A DNA stretch of 60,955 nt, from contig JAHQWL010000013.1 of assembly GCA_029856155.1 (NCBI GenBank), forward strand, positions 1 to 60,955, read 5' to 3'. The notes under the pieces were generated by a model. That model had not been told where the DNA came from and searched no databases. It saw nothing but the letters and a program-made list of their open reading frames with translations. Source of the DNA: Promethearchaeia archaeon (lineage in GTDB: Archaea > Asgardarchaeota > Lokiarchaeia > Sigyniarchaeales > SOKP01). Below are positions 9,302 to 18,209 of the stretch, piece by piece. The translations under genes and the position numbers were made by a program. Positions within the stretch are counted from its first letter, which is position 1, and each line of letters begins with the position of its first letter.

Positions 9302-9763
9302 TTAAATTCCGAATAATCGAATTACTACAACTATTATTATTATAACCGGAATTGTTAGCACTAAAATCCATGCGTACGTGTGAAGAAATCCCTTTCTAAC
9401 TGCCTTCACTCCTTCTTCCCACTTTTGTTGCGTCTTTTCTTGCCAGGTTCTAAAATCTTGTCCTATCTTTTGTTTATGAGCGTCCCATTGTTCTTTTGTT
9501 TCTAAGTTCCGTTTTTCGATATCTGCAGTCCATTTTGAAATCTGTTTATCCCAGTCTTCCTTAACTCCACTGAAGAATTTATTAACTTTATCTTTATTTT
9601 CTTCTAAAAATTCTTTATTTTTCGTTGATTGCTTTTCTAACGAAGTTTTAAAACTTTCAAAACCATCTGTGATTCCTCCAATAAAGTCTTGCCAGCCTTT
9701 TAAAGAGGGTTTTTCATCTACTTTTTCTTTTTCAGAATCCTTAAAATTATTTTCATTACTCAT
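9302..9763 (-). CDS. Tail-anchored amphipathic-helix protein of unknown function
   Basis: I do not recognise a named family. The 153 residues comprise an acidic, disordered N terminus, then about 90 residues of charged helix with regularly placed tryptophans (WDKQISKW, EQWDAHKQK, TWQEKTQQKWEEG), and one C-terminal hydrophobic helix (AWILVLTIPVIIIIVVVIRL) followed by only a few residues. This is the topology of a tail-anchored protein with a membrane-lying amphipathic or coiled-coil cytoplasmic part. It immediately precedes the LysE exporter with zero spacing, so it may act with it or organise membrane around it. Confidence 0.65.
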   Translation of the reverse strand: MSNENNFKDSEKEKVDEKPSLKGWQDFIGGITDGFESFKTSLEKQSTKNKEFLEENKDKVNKFFSGVKEDWDKQISKWTADIEKRNLETKEQWDAHKQKIGQDFRTWQEKTQQKWEEGVKAVRKGFLHTYAWILVLTIPVIIIIVVVIRLFGI

Positions 9764-9880
9764 ATTTTTCTTTTAATTCATTCTAATATTTAAATTCAGT
9801 AAATAAATTTCAATTACTTTCCAAAATTATTTATTCATAGATAAGTTTCTTTATAATTTTTAAAAAGTGTTCTATAAATT

Positions 9881-11257
9881 ATGAAATTTGACATTATACA
9901 AACAACCCCCTTATATAATGCTTTATCAGAAGTTGGAAAGAAAATATATCTTCCAGAGGGAATCTTTTATTGGGCAGGAAGAGCAAAAAAAGAGGCTGAA
10001 TTAATTGGAACTCTTGGATCTGCTTATGGATTTGAAAAAGATTTTATAGAGGGAGGAAATTCCGATTGGTTACCGTGTTATCTCAAAGAAATTGCAAATT
10101 ATTCTCAATTCTCTGTCAAAGAGATCATTCCATATACTTCTATTGGTGGTTTAAATGAAATAAGAAAAGTTTGGAAAGACTGGATAATCAAGAAATCGTT
10201 ATACGGCGAAGAAGATGAATCTCTTTTATCTAGATTAACTAAATATATAACAATGCCTGTAATCACAGGTGGAGTTACTAATGGAATTTTTCAAGGTTGT
10301 GTAATGTTTTTAAATCAAAACGATTATATTATCATGCCAAATAAGAGATGGGGTAATTATGATAATATAATTAACAAATTTATTAGGGCAAAAACTCGAA
10401 CATTTGAATTCTTTAACAATAGTGAGATGAATATTAATGGAATAGAAACTGCGATTAATGAAGTTGCTAAAATTCAAGATAAAGTTGTAATTCTACTGAA
10501 TTTTCCAAATAATCCCACGGGATATGTCCCTAAAAAAGAAGAGGCTTCCAATCTCATTAAGATGCTAAAGGAGAGTCAGAGAACTCTTGAGAAACCTATA
10601 ATAGTGTTGATTGATGACGCCTATGAGCCATATATTTATAATAATACTGTTATAAATAAGTCTATTTTTTATGATCTTCATCAATTAGATGAAAATATAA
10701 TTCCAATTAAGTTGGATGGTATTACTAAGGAACTTTTGATATATGGAGGGCGTATTGGTTTTATCACTCTTGGTTTAAAACCATCATGGGTAGAAAATGA
10801 AGAGGAATTAGAAAAACTAAAGGATGAGATAAATAATAAACTGGAAGGATTTATTCGTGCGACGATATCAAATTGTAACAGTTTTTACCAAGTAGTCGTC
10901 AATAAACTGTTTCAGGAGAATAGTATGGAACAAATCATCAAATCAAGAGACAAAGTAAAGAAGTTACTTAAAGAGAGGTATGAGAGTATTAATTTTGAGT
11001 TAAAAAAAATAAAAGATCCAGATATATCTATAGATCCTAATTCAGGTGGATTTTTTGTCTTTGTAAATTTGAATCCTGATAAAATTAAAGCAACAGTATT
11101 CGCAGATCACTTGCTAAACAAATATAAAGTAGGAATTATACCAGTCGAAAAATTAGATGAAAATATCAATGGAATTCGAATTGCGTATTGTTCTATAGAT
11201 CTTAGTAAAATACCAGAATTGGTGAAAAGAATTGATTTAGCTCTTAATGATTTTTAA
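9881..11257 (+). CDS. Class I/II PLP-dependent aminotransferase
   Basis: A 458-residue fold-type I aminotransferase. Visible landmarks are NFPNNPTGYVP near residue 207 (the NNPTG substrate/PLP motif), LIDDAYEPYIY near 245 (the Asp and Tyr that bind PLP), a candidate Schiff-base lysine in GITKELLIYGGRIGF near 283, and a C-terminal SGGFFVFVNLNPD. It would transfer an amino group between an amino acid and a 2-oxo acid; the substrate is not apparent. It is somewhat longer than the usual 390-420 residues. The ATG start directly follows an AT-rich promoter region. It diverges from the tail-anchored/LysE operon. Confidence 0.85.
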   Translation: MKFDIIQTTPLYNALSEVGKKIYLPEGIFYWAGRAKKEAELIGTLGSAYGFEKDFIEGGNSDWLPCYLKEIANYSQFSVKEIIPYTSIGGLNEIRKVWKDWIIKKSLYGEEDESLLSRLTKYITMPVITGGVTNGIFQGCVMFLNQNDYIIMPNKRWGNYDNIINKFIRAKTRTFEFFNNSEMNINGIETAINEVAKIQDKVVILLNFPNNPTGYVPKKEEASNLIKMLKESQRTLEKPIIVLIDDAYEPYIYNNTVINKSIFYDLHQLDENIIPIKLDGITKELLIYGGRIGFITLGLKPSWVENEEELEKLKDEINNKLEGFIRATISNCNSFYQVVVNKLFQENSMEQIIKSRDKVKKLLKERYESINFELKKIKDPDISIDPNSGGFFVFVNLNPDKIKATVFADHLLNKYKVGIIPVEKLDENINGIRIAYCSIDLSKIPELVKRIDLALNDF

Positions 11258-11368
11258 AGTAAGTCTAAAGATAAATACATATATATTATCTAAATTTATA
11301 AAATAGTTAGAAAAAAGATTTTATTAAAAAATTAGAACGCAAATTTAAAAAAAAAAAGGTTGAAATAA

Positions 11369-12376
11369 TTGAAACTTTTTATGATTGACCAAGGAAATTT
11401 AAAGGAAATCAATAAATTAATCTTTTCAAGTGGAGATGTTTATTTATTAGATGACGAGAAAACAATTTACGTATGGATTGGAAATAAATGCTCAGTAGAT
11501 GAGAAAACAGCAGGAGCCGCTCAAGCAAGAACCCTTGATCAACAACGTGGAGGCGCAGCAAAGATAATTACTGTAGATCAAGGACATGAACCAAGAGAAT
11601 TTCTTAAAGCAATAAATCCTTTAGGAGCAATGAAGATTGTAGAGAAAAACTATGCAAAAACACTACTTAAAGACGTCACAACTGGAGATTGGGCAGGCTT
11701 TCATGAGTGGAAAAACGTGCTCTACAGGGTCTCCTCAGAAGAATTTGAGGATATCAATGTTATGAAAATGATTCAAGTTCCCTTTAAAAAAGAATCATTA
11801 GAATCTGAAGATTGTTTTGTTGCTGATTTAGGAAATAAAGTCTATATTTGGCAAGGAAATGCATGTACTACTACTGAAAAAGTTAAAGCGGGACAATGGG
11901 CACGTTCGATTGACGCGGATAGAGCTGGATTACAACAAGAAACAATCTATGAAGAAGGTGATGATGTAGAATTTATAACAGCTTTAAGTAGAGGAGAAGA
12001 TTATAAAGAATCTGATGCCGTACAACTTAAAGCAGAATCAGTTTTAGAAGGAGAAGATGCGGATGATCGAGTAGCAAAAGCAATCCAACCAGAAATTAAA
12101 TCAGTAGTTAAAGATGTTTCTCCAGAAGAAGTAAAAGCAGATATTTCTGAAGTTAAAGCTTCAGGAGCAGCCCCAGGAATACCGGGAAGAACTGATACTT
12201 CTATCCTAACAGTGGAACATATTGATGGTCGAAGAAAATGCCCTGAATGTGGCAATGAAAACCCTCTTATGATTCATGAGATCGTCGATAAAGGAAATAT
12301 AATACTCGATTATCCCCGCATGTATGGCAAGAAATACCGTTGTGGGGAATGCGGCGTGGAATGGCGCGAAAAATAA
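11369..12376 (+). CDS. Two-domain gelsolin-like protein with C-terminal zinc ribbon
   Basis: Likely an actin-filament regulator. Residues about 1-95 and 115-215 are two gelsolin repeats. The first contains GDVYLLDDEKTIYVWIGNK followed by SVDEKTAGAAQAR, the second contains EDCFVADLGNKVYIWQGN and TTTEKVKAGQWAR. Both show the 'vyiW-G-x-x-(S/T)-x-x-E-K-x-x-A' core. An acidic linker follows, then a four-Cys zinc ribbon (CPECG ... CGECGVEW, residues about 291-331) resembling TFIIS/RpoM-type ribbons. Two-domain gelsolins that act on actin are established for Asgard archaea; the added zinc ribbon is less usual. The start is TTG, and the frame opens at the beginning of the first gelsolin repeat. A closely similar ribbon occurs in the small protein at 20494-20838. 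Confidence 0.87.
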   Translation: MKLFMIDQGNLKEINKLIFSSGDVYLLDDEKTIYVWIGNKCSVDEKTAGAAQARTLDQQRGGAAKIITVDQGHEPREFLKAINPLGAMKIVEKNYAKTLLKDVTTGDWAGFHEWKNVLYRVSSEEFEDINVMKMIQVPFKKESLESEDCFVADLGNKVYIWQGNACTTTEKVKAGQWARSIDADRAGLQQETIYEEGDDVEFITALSRGEDYKESDAVQLKAESVLEGEDADDRVAKAIQPEIKSVVKDVSPEEVKADISEVKASGAAPGIPGRTDTSILTVEHIDGRRKCPECGNENPLMIHEIVDKGNIILDYPRMYGKKYRCGECGVEWREK

Positions 12377-12387
12377 GTAAATAATCT

Positions 12388-12410
12388 TTATTTTTTATTC
12401 TTTTTTTAAA
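12388..12410 (+). terminator. T-rich terminator after the gelsolin gene
   Basis: The sequence ATCTTTATTTTTTATTC followed by TTTTTTT lies just after the gelsolin stop codon, between convergent genes, as expected for archaeal poly-T termination. Confidence 0.4.
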
Positions 12411-12444
12411 CTCTTTAAAATATAAGAGAAATTCTGTATTAAAA

Positions 12445-13545
12445 TTAAGTTCTTTGAAGATCTCGTCTCATTAACTTGATCTTCTTTTTTAGTTCAATAA
12501 TCTCATTACTTTTTTGTTCAATATCAGATTCAAGTACCATTTTTTCATCTTTTATTTTTTGAATATCATTTAATTGTGCTTCTTTTAATAGTTTAATTTC
12601 TTGCGAGTTGTCTTGTGCTTTTGCTGCTTCTTGTTTTAGATTTTTAATTTCATTTTGTTTATCATCTAACATATTACGAAGATTAGCTAATTCCATTTCA
12701 AATTTACCAGTGAGATTTCCGGATTTATTGTGTGCTTCTTCTAATTTTTCTTCAAGACGTTCAATTATTTCTTTGTTAGTAATATTTTTTTGTTTTAACT
12801 CTTCAATTTCGACGACTAAAGTTTTATTTCTCTCTACTTTTTTCTCAAGATCTTTTTTGACTAAATTAAATGTTTCTAATTGTTGTTGAAGATCATGAAT
12901 CTTTTGATTCGCTGTTTTTATGTCATTTTCGATACTAAAAATCTCTTTTTCTTTTTCTGTTATAATTTCATCTTTTTTTTCTAATAGAACTTCAAGTTTA
13001 TCAAACTTTGATTTTTGAATAGAGTCACTCTCAAGGTAATGCAATTGTTCTTTTAACTCTTTAATCATAATCTCTTTTTCATTTAATTTATTGGCTAAAG
13101 TTTGATTGTCAGTTTGATCTGATTGATTTTGTTCAATTTGGGTTGTCAAATCTTTAATTTTTTCAATTTGATCATTAATAATATTATTTAATTTTGTAGA
13201 TTGCTCATTAAGGGTAGAATTCAAATTTTCAATTTCATCGTTTTTATTCTCAATCGTTTCATATAATTTTTGAATTGCTTGCCCTTGAACAGCTTTTTCT
13301 TCCGCCTTTTGATATAAATCTTGAAGGTTTTCTTCTAATATTTGTATTTTTTCATTTTTTTCGTTGATTTTACCGACTAATTTTTTATTTTCTTCCATAA
13401 AATATTTGAGTTGTTCTTTTAGGTTATCATCAACGTCTAAACCTACTTCCTCTTCCTCAGTTTCCTCGACCCAACCCAGTTGACCTAAAGCATCTACAAT
13501 TGATTTATCCTCATCTTCTTCATGACCTTCACGCTCATTAGACAT
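12445..13545 (-). CDS. Long coiled-coil protein
   Basis: A 366-residue protein of unknown function. After an acidic N terminus (about 45 residues, with EETEEEEVGLDVDD) nearly the whole length is heptad-rich coiled coil with Leu/Ile at spaced positions and dense Glu, Lys, Asn and Gln. There are no cysteines, membrane segments or recognisable enzymatic motifs. The C terminus is basic (KKKIKLMRRDLQRT). Such proteins are usually structural, tethering or scaffold proteins. It lies convergent with the gelsolin gene and upstream of a leftward series of small membrane proteins, but the 66-bp gap does not prove an operon. Confidence 0.7.
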   Translation of the reverse strand: MSNEREGHEEDEDKSIVDALGQLGWVEETEEEEVGLDVDDNLKEQLKYFMEENKKLVGKINEKNEKIQILEENLQDLYQKAEEKAVQGQAIQKLYETIENKNDEIENLNSTLNEQSTKLNNIINDQIEKIKDLTTQIEQNQSDQTDNQTLANKLNEKEIMIKELKEQLHYLESDSIQKSKFDKLEVLLEKKDEIITEKEKEIFSIENDIKTANQKIHDLQQQLETFNLVKKDLEKKVERNKTLVVEIEELKQKNITNKEIIERLEEKLEEAHNKSGNLTGKFEMELANLRNMLDDKQNEIKNLKQEAAKAQDNSQEIKLLKEAQLNDIQKIKDEKMVLESDIEQKSNEIIELKKKIKLMRRDLQRT

Positions 13546-13611
13546 ATGTTTAACAACACCATTTAATATATTAAATTTTTTTATTATTCCTTCTTGAATT
13601 ATTAATAATCA

Positions 13612-14085
13612 TTAAACATTAAAAACATATTTTCTATCAAGAAAAAACTTTGTCAAATAGCCTATTGATAATGCGACGATAAAGCTTATTTCTAGAGGTG
13701 AATTTAGATAGTTTGTTAATATAAATTGAATACCTATATTCTCAATAGTAGTTAATATGGCAAATCCAAAATATTTAACAAATTCTATTGATGTATCTTT
13801 TAATTCCGTTCCTGTTTTTCTAAATACAATAAATTTATCTAAGAAAAACTTAATAATATATGTAATCCCAACAGCAAATATGGAACCAATTAGTTCTGGC
13901 ATATTAAATGGTTCAGTTGAACAATAAAATATATGGAAAAATTCAATTGTGCCATAAGATTGACAAATAAAAGGTGCTACAACTAATTGGTTTAACTTTT
14001 GAATTAAATAGTTGAGCCCTATCATAATTGCTGCAAAAACAAAATAGAGGGTCATTTGTCTTTTTATATCGTTATTTTCTGACAT
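13612..14085 (-). CDS. GtrA-like membrane protein
   Basis: A 157-residue protein with four hydrophobic segments and the GtrA-family pattern: the segment FAVGITYIIKFFLDKFIVFRK after the second membrane helix and the closing SIGYLTKFFLDRKYVFNV, both variants of the family's 'K-(F/Y)-x-x-(D/N)-R-x-(W/Y)-V-F' ends. GtrA proteins are associated with moving or flipping polyprenyl-linked sugars for surface glycoconjugates. An insert holding two cysteines (around 'CQSYGTIEFFHIFYC') between helices 1 and 2 is longer than usual. It is part of a leftward group with the next two membrane proteins. Confidence 0.75.
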   Translation of the reverse strand: MSENNDIKRQMTLYFVFAAIMIGLNYLIQKLNQLVVAPFICQSYGTIEFFHIFYCSTEPFNMPELIGSIFAVGITYIIKFFLDKFIVFRKTGTELKDTSIEFVKYFGFAILTTIENIGIQFILTNYLNSPLEISFIVALSIGYLTKFFLDRKYVFNV

Positions 14086-14099
14086 TACATAACCTCATA

Positions 14100-14423
14100 T
14101 TATATTTTATTTAATTTTTCTCCACAATGATAGCAAAATTTTGCATTTAATTTTGAAACTTCTCCGCCACATCTCGGGCAATATCTTATTATTGAGTCTT
14201 TAGAATTCTGGAAAGAAAAATCTTTAGTTATTTTATTTTCACCTTTAATTTTATTTTCACGGTTAGTTCTAAATGAGAAGGGTAAGAAGCAAATAATTGG
14301 GATAAAGAAAAAAAAATCGATAGAGAATGATAAAATGGCAAATAATATAAACAATCCAATAAAAAGCAGATTTAAAACATTATTTCGATTCATTATTATT
14401 TTAAAGTAAAGAGCGATTAACAA
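14100..14423 (-). CDS. Small membrane protein with C-terminal zinc ribbon
   Basis: A 107-residue protein. The first 60 residues contain two closely spaced hydrophobic segments, then a basic linker, then a C-terminal zinc ribbon (CPRCGGEV ... FCYHCGEKL, residues about 82-103) of the common 'zinc-ribbon domain' type. The ribbon would lie on the cytoplasmic side. No function is known to me. It lies 14 bp from the GtrA-like gene on the same strand and 19 bp from the EMC3-like gene, so the three may be one transcript. Confidence 0.6.
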   Translation of the reverse strand: MLIALYFKIIMNRNNVLNLLFIGLFILFAILSFSIDFFFFIPIICFLPFSFRTNRENKIKGENKITKDFSFQNSKDSIIRYCPRCGGEVSKLNAKFCYHCGEKLNKI

Positions 14424-14442
14424 ATTAAATTATTTTATTCTT

Positions 14443-15081
14443 TTAATCTTCAATGCGTTCTTTCCAAGAATCTTTTCTTGATGATAAGTCTTCACTTTTA
14501 TCTTCAGGAGTCATGCCACCAGAATCGTTTAAATGAGTTAGAGTATTAGAAGATATCTGAAAAGGAAGTCCTTCATCTCGTTGAGTTGGGGAGACCATCC
14601 CCATAATCTCTTTTAAATAACTCGGTGTTTTTGTTTCCTTTCCTGTAATCTTTTTATAGAGCTTTTTTACCCCATATATTAGTAAAGAAAAGCCAATTGA
14701 AAAGAGGATATAAATAGCAATCCAACCATCGCCAAAAAAAAGGATTGGGAAGGGTAACAATCCAGTATTATACTTTGAATAAACAATTCCCAGAATAGCA
14801 AATATACCAATAAAAATGATACATCTAACGCACATTGGTACTAATTGCTTTTTCATCATTTGTTTCATAAATTGTACTGATTCTTGCTGGGTTTGTGCCA
14901 GCATTTGATAATCACCCATAAGCTGAGCGTTTTTAATACGTTCTTGGAGATTCAATGCATTTTTCCTCATTTCACTTAACACTTCTTTTCTTAATCCTAA
15001 TATGTAATTAAGAACCATACCTAGGATTATCATACCAATGGTTATGAACATAATTTGGATAATAATTATTCCATTTGACAT
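14443..15081 (-). CDS. DUF106/EMC3-like membrane insertase of the YidC/Oxa1 superfamily
   Basis: A 212-residue protein with the layout of the archaeal DUF106 family, related to eukaryotic EMC3, TMCO1 and GET1 and to bacterial YidC. One N-terminal helix (IIIIQIMFITIGMIILGMVL) is followed by a cytoplasmic helical hairpin rich in Met and Gln (LSEMRKNALNLQERIKNAQLMG, QESVQFMKQMMKKQ) and two or three more membrane helices. Such proteins help insert membrane proteins, including tail-anchored ones in eukaryotes. A charged cytoplasmic tail of about 60 residues is added. The family assignment rests on the hairpin and topology. Confidence 0.72.
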   Translation of the reverse strand: MSNGIIIIQIMFITIGMIILGMVLNYILGLRKEVLSEMRKNALNLQERIKNAQLMGDYQMLAQTQQESVQFMKQMMKKQLVPMCVRCIIFIGIFAILGIVYSKYNTGLLPFPILFFGDGWIAIYILFSIGFSLLIYGVKKLYKKITGKETKTPSYLKEIMGMVSPTQRDEGLPFQISSNTLTHLNDSGGMTPEDKSEDLSSRKDSWKERIED

Positions 15082-15198
15082 AATTCAATCACTATATTAG
15101 GAAAAACATATTTAAAATTAAATTTTTTGAATTCGTTATTGCCTTTAATTATTCATTTAAATCTTAATAAAAAAATTAGGAACATGTGAAAAGGTTTA

Positions 15199-16272
15199 TT
15201 ATCTTAATCCACCATCTATAAATCCTTTAACATATTTAGCATAAACTGTTTTCCACCGAGTTGGAATTGAAGATGCTATAGCACAACCTAATCGGCAATT
15301 ATCGCAGAACCGGTAATTATCATGCATTTTCATTATTTCTTTTACTTTATCAGAATGATAAATCGTAGATAATGGATATTTTAAAGCATTAAATTTCTCT
15401 ATAGGGTGAATTTTACATGGATAACTAATAAATCCATCATGACTAATGAATAAATAAGCTTCAGCGACATGACAACGTAATATATTTTGGTGATATTGCG
15501 GATAGCCCCCGAAACCTTTCTGAACCACCTCAACACTGATAGGATCTGTTAAGATATTTCGATATTTTTTTCTTAATATCCGAATCTGATTCGCCCATAT
15601 AGGAATATTTGGTATCATTTCTTGAATATCTTGGATCTGATAACTTTTATCTGGATAATCTCTGATAATATCTTCGCATGGATATATCTCAATTGAGCAT
15701 CCTAGTTTTTCAGCTAATTGGCAAATTTCATCCAAAAGATGGATATTATCTTTCATAACTACTGTACTGATAATGACTTTAATGTCACGTTTGTTTGCTA
15801 AATGAATAGATTCTATAACTTTATCAAATACTTTAATACCTCTCATTTTATTATGTAATTCGGCTGTGGGGTAATCCAATGAGATTAGAACATAATCTAG
15901 GCCTTCAATTTTATTTTCTTTGAATAATTTAGGTAGTAAATACCCATTAGTAGCCATCCCATTCATGAAATCATGGACTACTCCTGTATGATATATTAGT
16001 TCTGGTAGATCTTTTCTTAATGTGGGTTCTCCACCTGTAAAAGAGAGAGCAAGCACACCTAGGTTAGCTAATTCATCGATAAGATGTTTTATTTGTTCTG
16101 TAGTCATATCAGTACCTAAAAGGGATTCGGGTAAAGAATGGATTGAACAAAATGAGCACTTTGCATTACAACGCAATGTTAATTCTATCTGAGCCGAATA
16201 GGGAACCTTTCGACTAGTAAAATTATTTAATACAAAGTTTTTAATGTATTTAATCCATGTCTTAGGTCTCAT
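15199..16272 (-). CDS. Radical SAM protein with SPASM-like C terminus
   Basis: A 357-residue radical SAM enzyme. It has the cluster motif CNAKCSFCS near residue 34, followed by LSFTGGEPTLRKDLPEL, the GGEP SAM-binding motif. The C-terminal part has further cysteines (RCHVAE..., YPCKIHP, FCDNCRLGC) arranged like a SPASM/twitch domain holding auxiliary Fe-S clusters. Such proteins often modify peptides or act in cofactor and sugar biosynthesis; the substrate is unknown. It starts with ATG at 16272. Its first 14 codons and upstream region are duplicated at 20227-20278, beyond the ABC exporter genes. Confidence 0.8.
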   Translation of the reverse strand: MRPKTWIKYIKNFVLNNFTSRKVPYSAQIELTLRCNAKCSFCSIHSLPESLLGTDMTTEQIKHLIDELANLGVLALSFTGGEPTLRKDLPELIYHTGVVHDFMNGMATNGYLLPKLFKENKIEGLDYVLISLDYPTAELHNKMRGIKVFDKVIESIHLANKRDIKVIISTVVMKDNIHLLDEICQLAEKLGCSIEIYPCEDIIRDYPDKSYQIQDIQEMIPNIPIWANQIRILRKKYRNILTDPISVEVVQKGFGGYPQYHQNILRCHVAEAYLFISHDGFISYPCKIHPIEKFNALKYPLSTIYHSDKVKEIMKMHDNYRFCDNCRLGCAIASSIPTRWKTVYAKYVKGFIDGGLR

Positions 16273-16283
16273 TCGAGGAATTT
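16232..16283. repeat. Direct repeat copy A (5' end of the radical SAM gene and its leader)
   Basis: This 52-bp stretch matches 20227-20278 at 48 positions with no gap. It spans the first codons of the radical SAM gene and 11 bp upstream. The two copies are in the same orientation and flank the ABC exporter pair. Confidence 0.85.
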
Positions 16284-16398
16284 CTTACACCTTCTCAATT
16301 GATATCATTCGTTATGAAAATGAAATCGTAAGTAATGATTTTATAGGATTTAATTTTATTAGAATTAAAAATATAACCAAAAAAAAATATAAATAAAT

Positions 16399-18207
16399 AT
16401 GGGGAACAACGAGAGAGTTAATTTTTTAGAACGTAGAAAGAGATTTCTTAATCAAGAGTATAAGACTCCAGTTAGACAAGTTCTTTCTTATCTATGGGAG
16501 TATAGGAAGATATTTGCTATAATCCTAATTTTTGGTTTCTTTCAATCAATTCTTTTTTTAACATTTCCTCTATTTTTAGGACCAGCAATGGATGTTTTAG
16601 TTAATCCTAGTATTCCTATTGAAACTGTCTTTCCAATTCTTTTTAGTGTTATTTTCATACAAGGATTTGTGGGTATCCTTTTTGGAATCCGCATTTATAT
16701 AAATCGATGGATTGGAGCAAGAATTATTTATAATTTAAGAAATGATCTTTTCTCAACTATTCAGAAAATGTCTTGGTCTTGGCTAGATAAAAATAAAACT
16801 GGAGAGTTAATATCTCGTACAACCAGCGATGTCAATTTACTTAAAGAATTTTTAGGAAATAATTTACAATATTTTGCGGGGGAATGTTTTACTTTTTTAT
16901 TTAGTTTTGTTATCCTTTTTATAATAAATAAGGAGTTAGCTTTTTTTGTTTTAATTATATCTCCTGCATTATTTTATGTTTTACTGGTTTTTAGAAAAAA
17001 AATAAGACCTGTATTTAAAAAATCACGAAAAACTTATGCAGAATTAACACATGCAATTCAAGAAAATGTTCAGGGAATTACTGTTGTGAAATCCTTCGGA
17101 AGAGAGGCCTATGAAATTAAAAAATTTACAAAAAAAAATGATTCTTATTTTAATGATTCAATGGGAATTATAAAACTTCAGGCAACATTCGATCCTATTA
17201 TCTATCTTATTGACAATATAGCTTTCTTAATAGTACTTCTTTTTGGGGGTTTTTTAGTACTTAGGAACAGTATGAGTTTTGGAGATTTATTCGCTTTTGT
17301 GATGGTTTTAAACTTTTCAGTGGGACCATTATACTATATCTCACGTTTTTTAGGAAATATGCCTCAAATTAGTGAAACATGCGAAAGAGTTACTTTTATC
17401 TTAAATTCTGAAATTATTGTAAAAGAAAAACAGAATGCAATTGATTTACCTTCAATCCAAGGCGAAGTAGAGTTTAAAAATGTTTATTTTACATTTAACA
17501 AAGAAAATGATTATTATATTTTGAAGAATATTAATTTTAAAGTTAAACCAGGAGAAAATATTGCGATTTTAGGTGCTACAGGGTCAGGAAAATCTGCTCT
17601 AATTAAATTAATACCTCGATTTTATGATATTTCGAAGGGAGAAATTTTAATCGATGGTATAAATATTGAAGATGTTACTTTCAAATCATTAAGGAAACAA
17701 ATTGGTTATGTTTCACAGGAACGCTTATTATTTTCTCGTTCCATAAAGGAGAATATTACTTTTGGAAATAAAGAAATTGATTTAGAGGATATTAAAAAAG
17801 TAGCTATCGCTTCGGATATTTATCAATTCATAGAAGAAGAATTACCAGAAAAATATAATGCTAAAGTAAGTGAAAGAGGTATGACTGTGTCTGGGGGACA
17901 AAAACAAAGGATTGCCATCGCTCGAGCTCTTGCTATAAAACCAAAAATACTTATACTTGATGATGCAACCTCTTCTGTTGATGTTGACACGGAATATAGA
18001 ATCCAGAAACATTTTGAGGAAGTTTTCAAAGATTCAACCACTTTCCTTATAACTCAACGTTTATCAAGTGTAAGAAATGCAGACAGAATTATTGTTTTAG
18101 AAAAAGGGGAGATCTCTCAGATTGGAACTCATGAAGAATTAATGAATCAAGACGACGGTATTTATAAAAAGCTTTATTTAACATTAAAAGTCGAGGAGAG
18201 AGCCTAA
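16399..18207 (+). CDS. ABC exporter half-transporter with degenerate ATP site (heterodimer subunit 1)
   Basis: A 602-residue type IV (ABCB-like) half-exporter with six membrane helices in residues about 35-320 and one nucleotide-binding domain. The NBD has Walker A GATGSGKSA near 393 and a canonical signature VSGGQKQR. Walker B is ILILDDATSSVD, where the catalytic Glu is replaced by Asp, and the switch residue is Gln (LITQRLSSV) instead of His. These changes mark the non-hydrolytic site of heterodimeric exporters such as TM287/TM288. Its partner starts 2 nt after the stop codon. The pair could export lipids, peptides or drugs. The start ATG follows an AT-rich promoter with a very short leader. 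Confidence 0.9.
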   Translation: MGNNERVNFLERRKRFLNQEYKTPVRQVLSYLWEYRKIFAIILIFGFFQSILFLTFPLFLGPAMDVLVNPSIPIETVFPILFSVIFIQGFVGILFGIRIYINRWIGARIIYNLRNDLFSTIQKMSWSWLDKNKTGELISRTTSDVNLLKEFLGNNLQYFAGECFTFLFSFVILFIINKELAFFVLIISPALFYVLLVFRKKIRPVFKKSRKTYAELTHAIQENVQGITVVKSFGREAYEIKKFTKKNDSYFNDSMGIIKLQATFDPIIYLIDNIAFLIVLLFGGFLVLRNSMSFGDLFAFVMVLNFSVGPLYYISRFLGNMPQISETCERVTFILNSEIIVKEKQNAIDLPSIQGEVEFKNVYFTFNKENDYYILKNINFKVKPGENIAILGATGSGKSALIKLIPRFYDISKGEILIDGINIEDVTFKSLRKQIGYVSQERLLFSRSIKENITFGNKEIDLEDIKKVAIASDIYQFIEEELPEKYNAKVSERGMTVSGGQKQRIAIARALAIKPKILILDDATSSVDVDTEYRIQKHFEEVFKDSTTFLITQRLSSVRNADRIIVLEKGEISQIGTHEELMNQDDGIYKKLYLTLKVEERA

Positions 18208-18209
18208 AA

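Noticed and set aside
9302..9763. Apolipoprotein or LEA-type protein
   Set aside because: There is no clear 11-residue repeat and the protein ends in a hydrophobic anchor; only a general amphipathic-helix description is supported.
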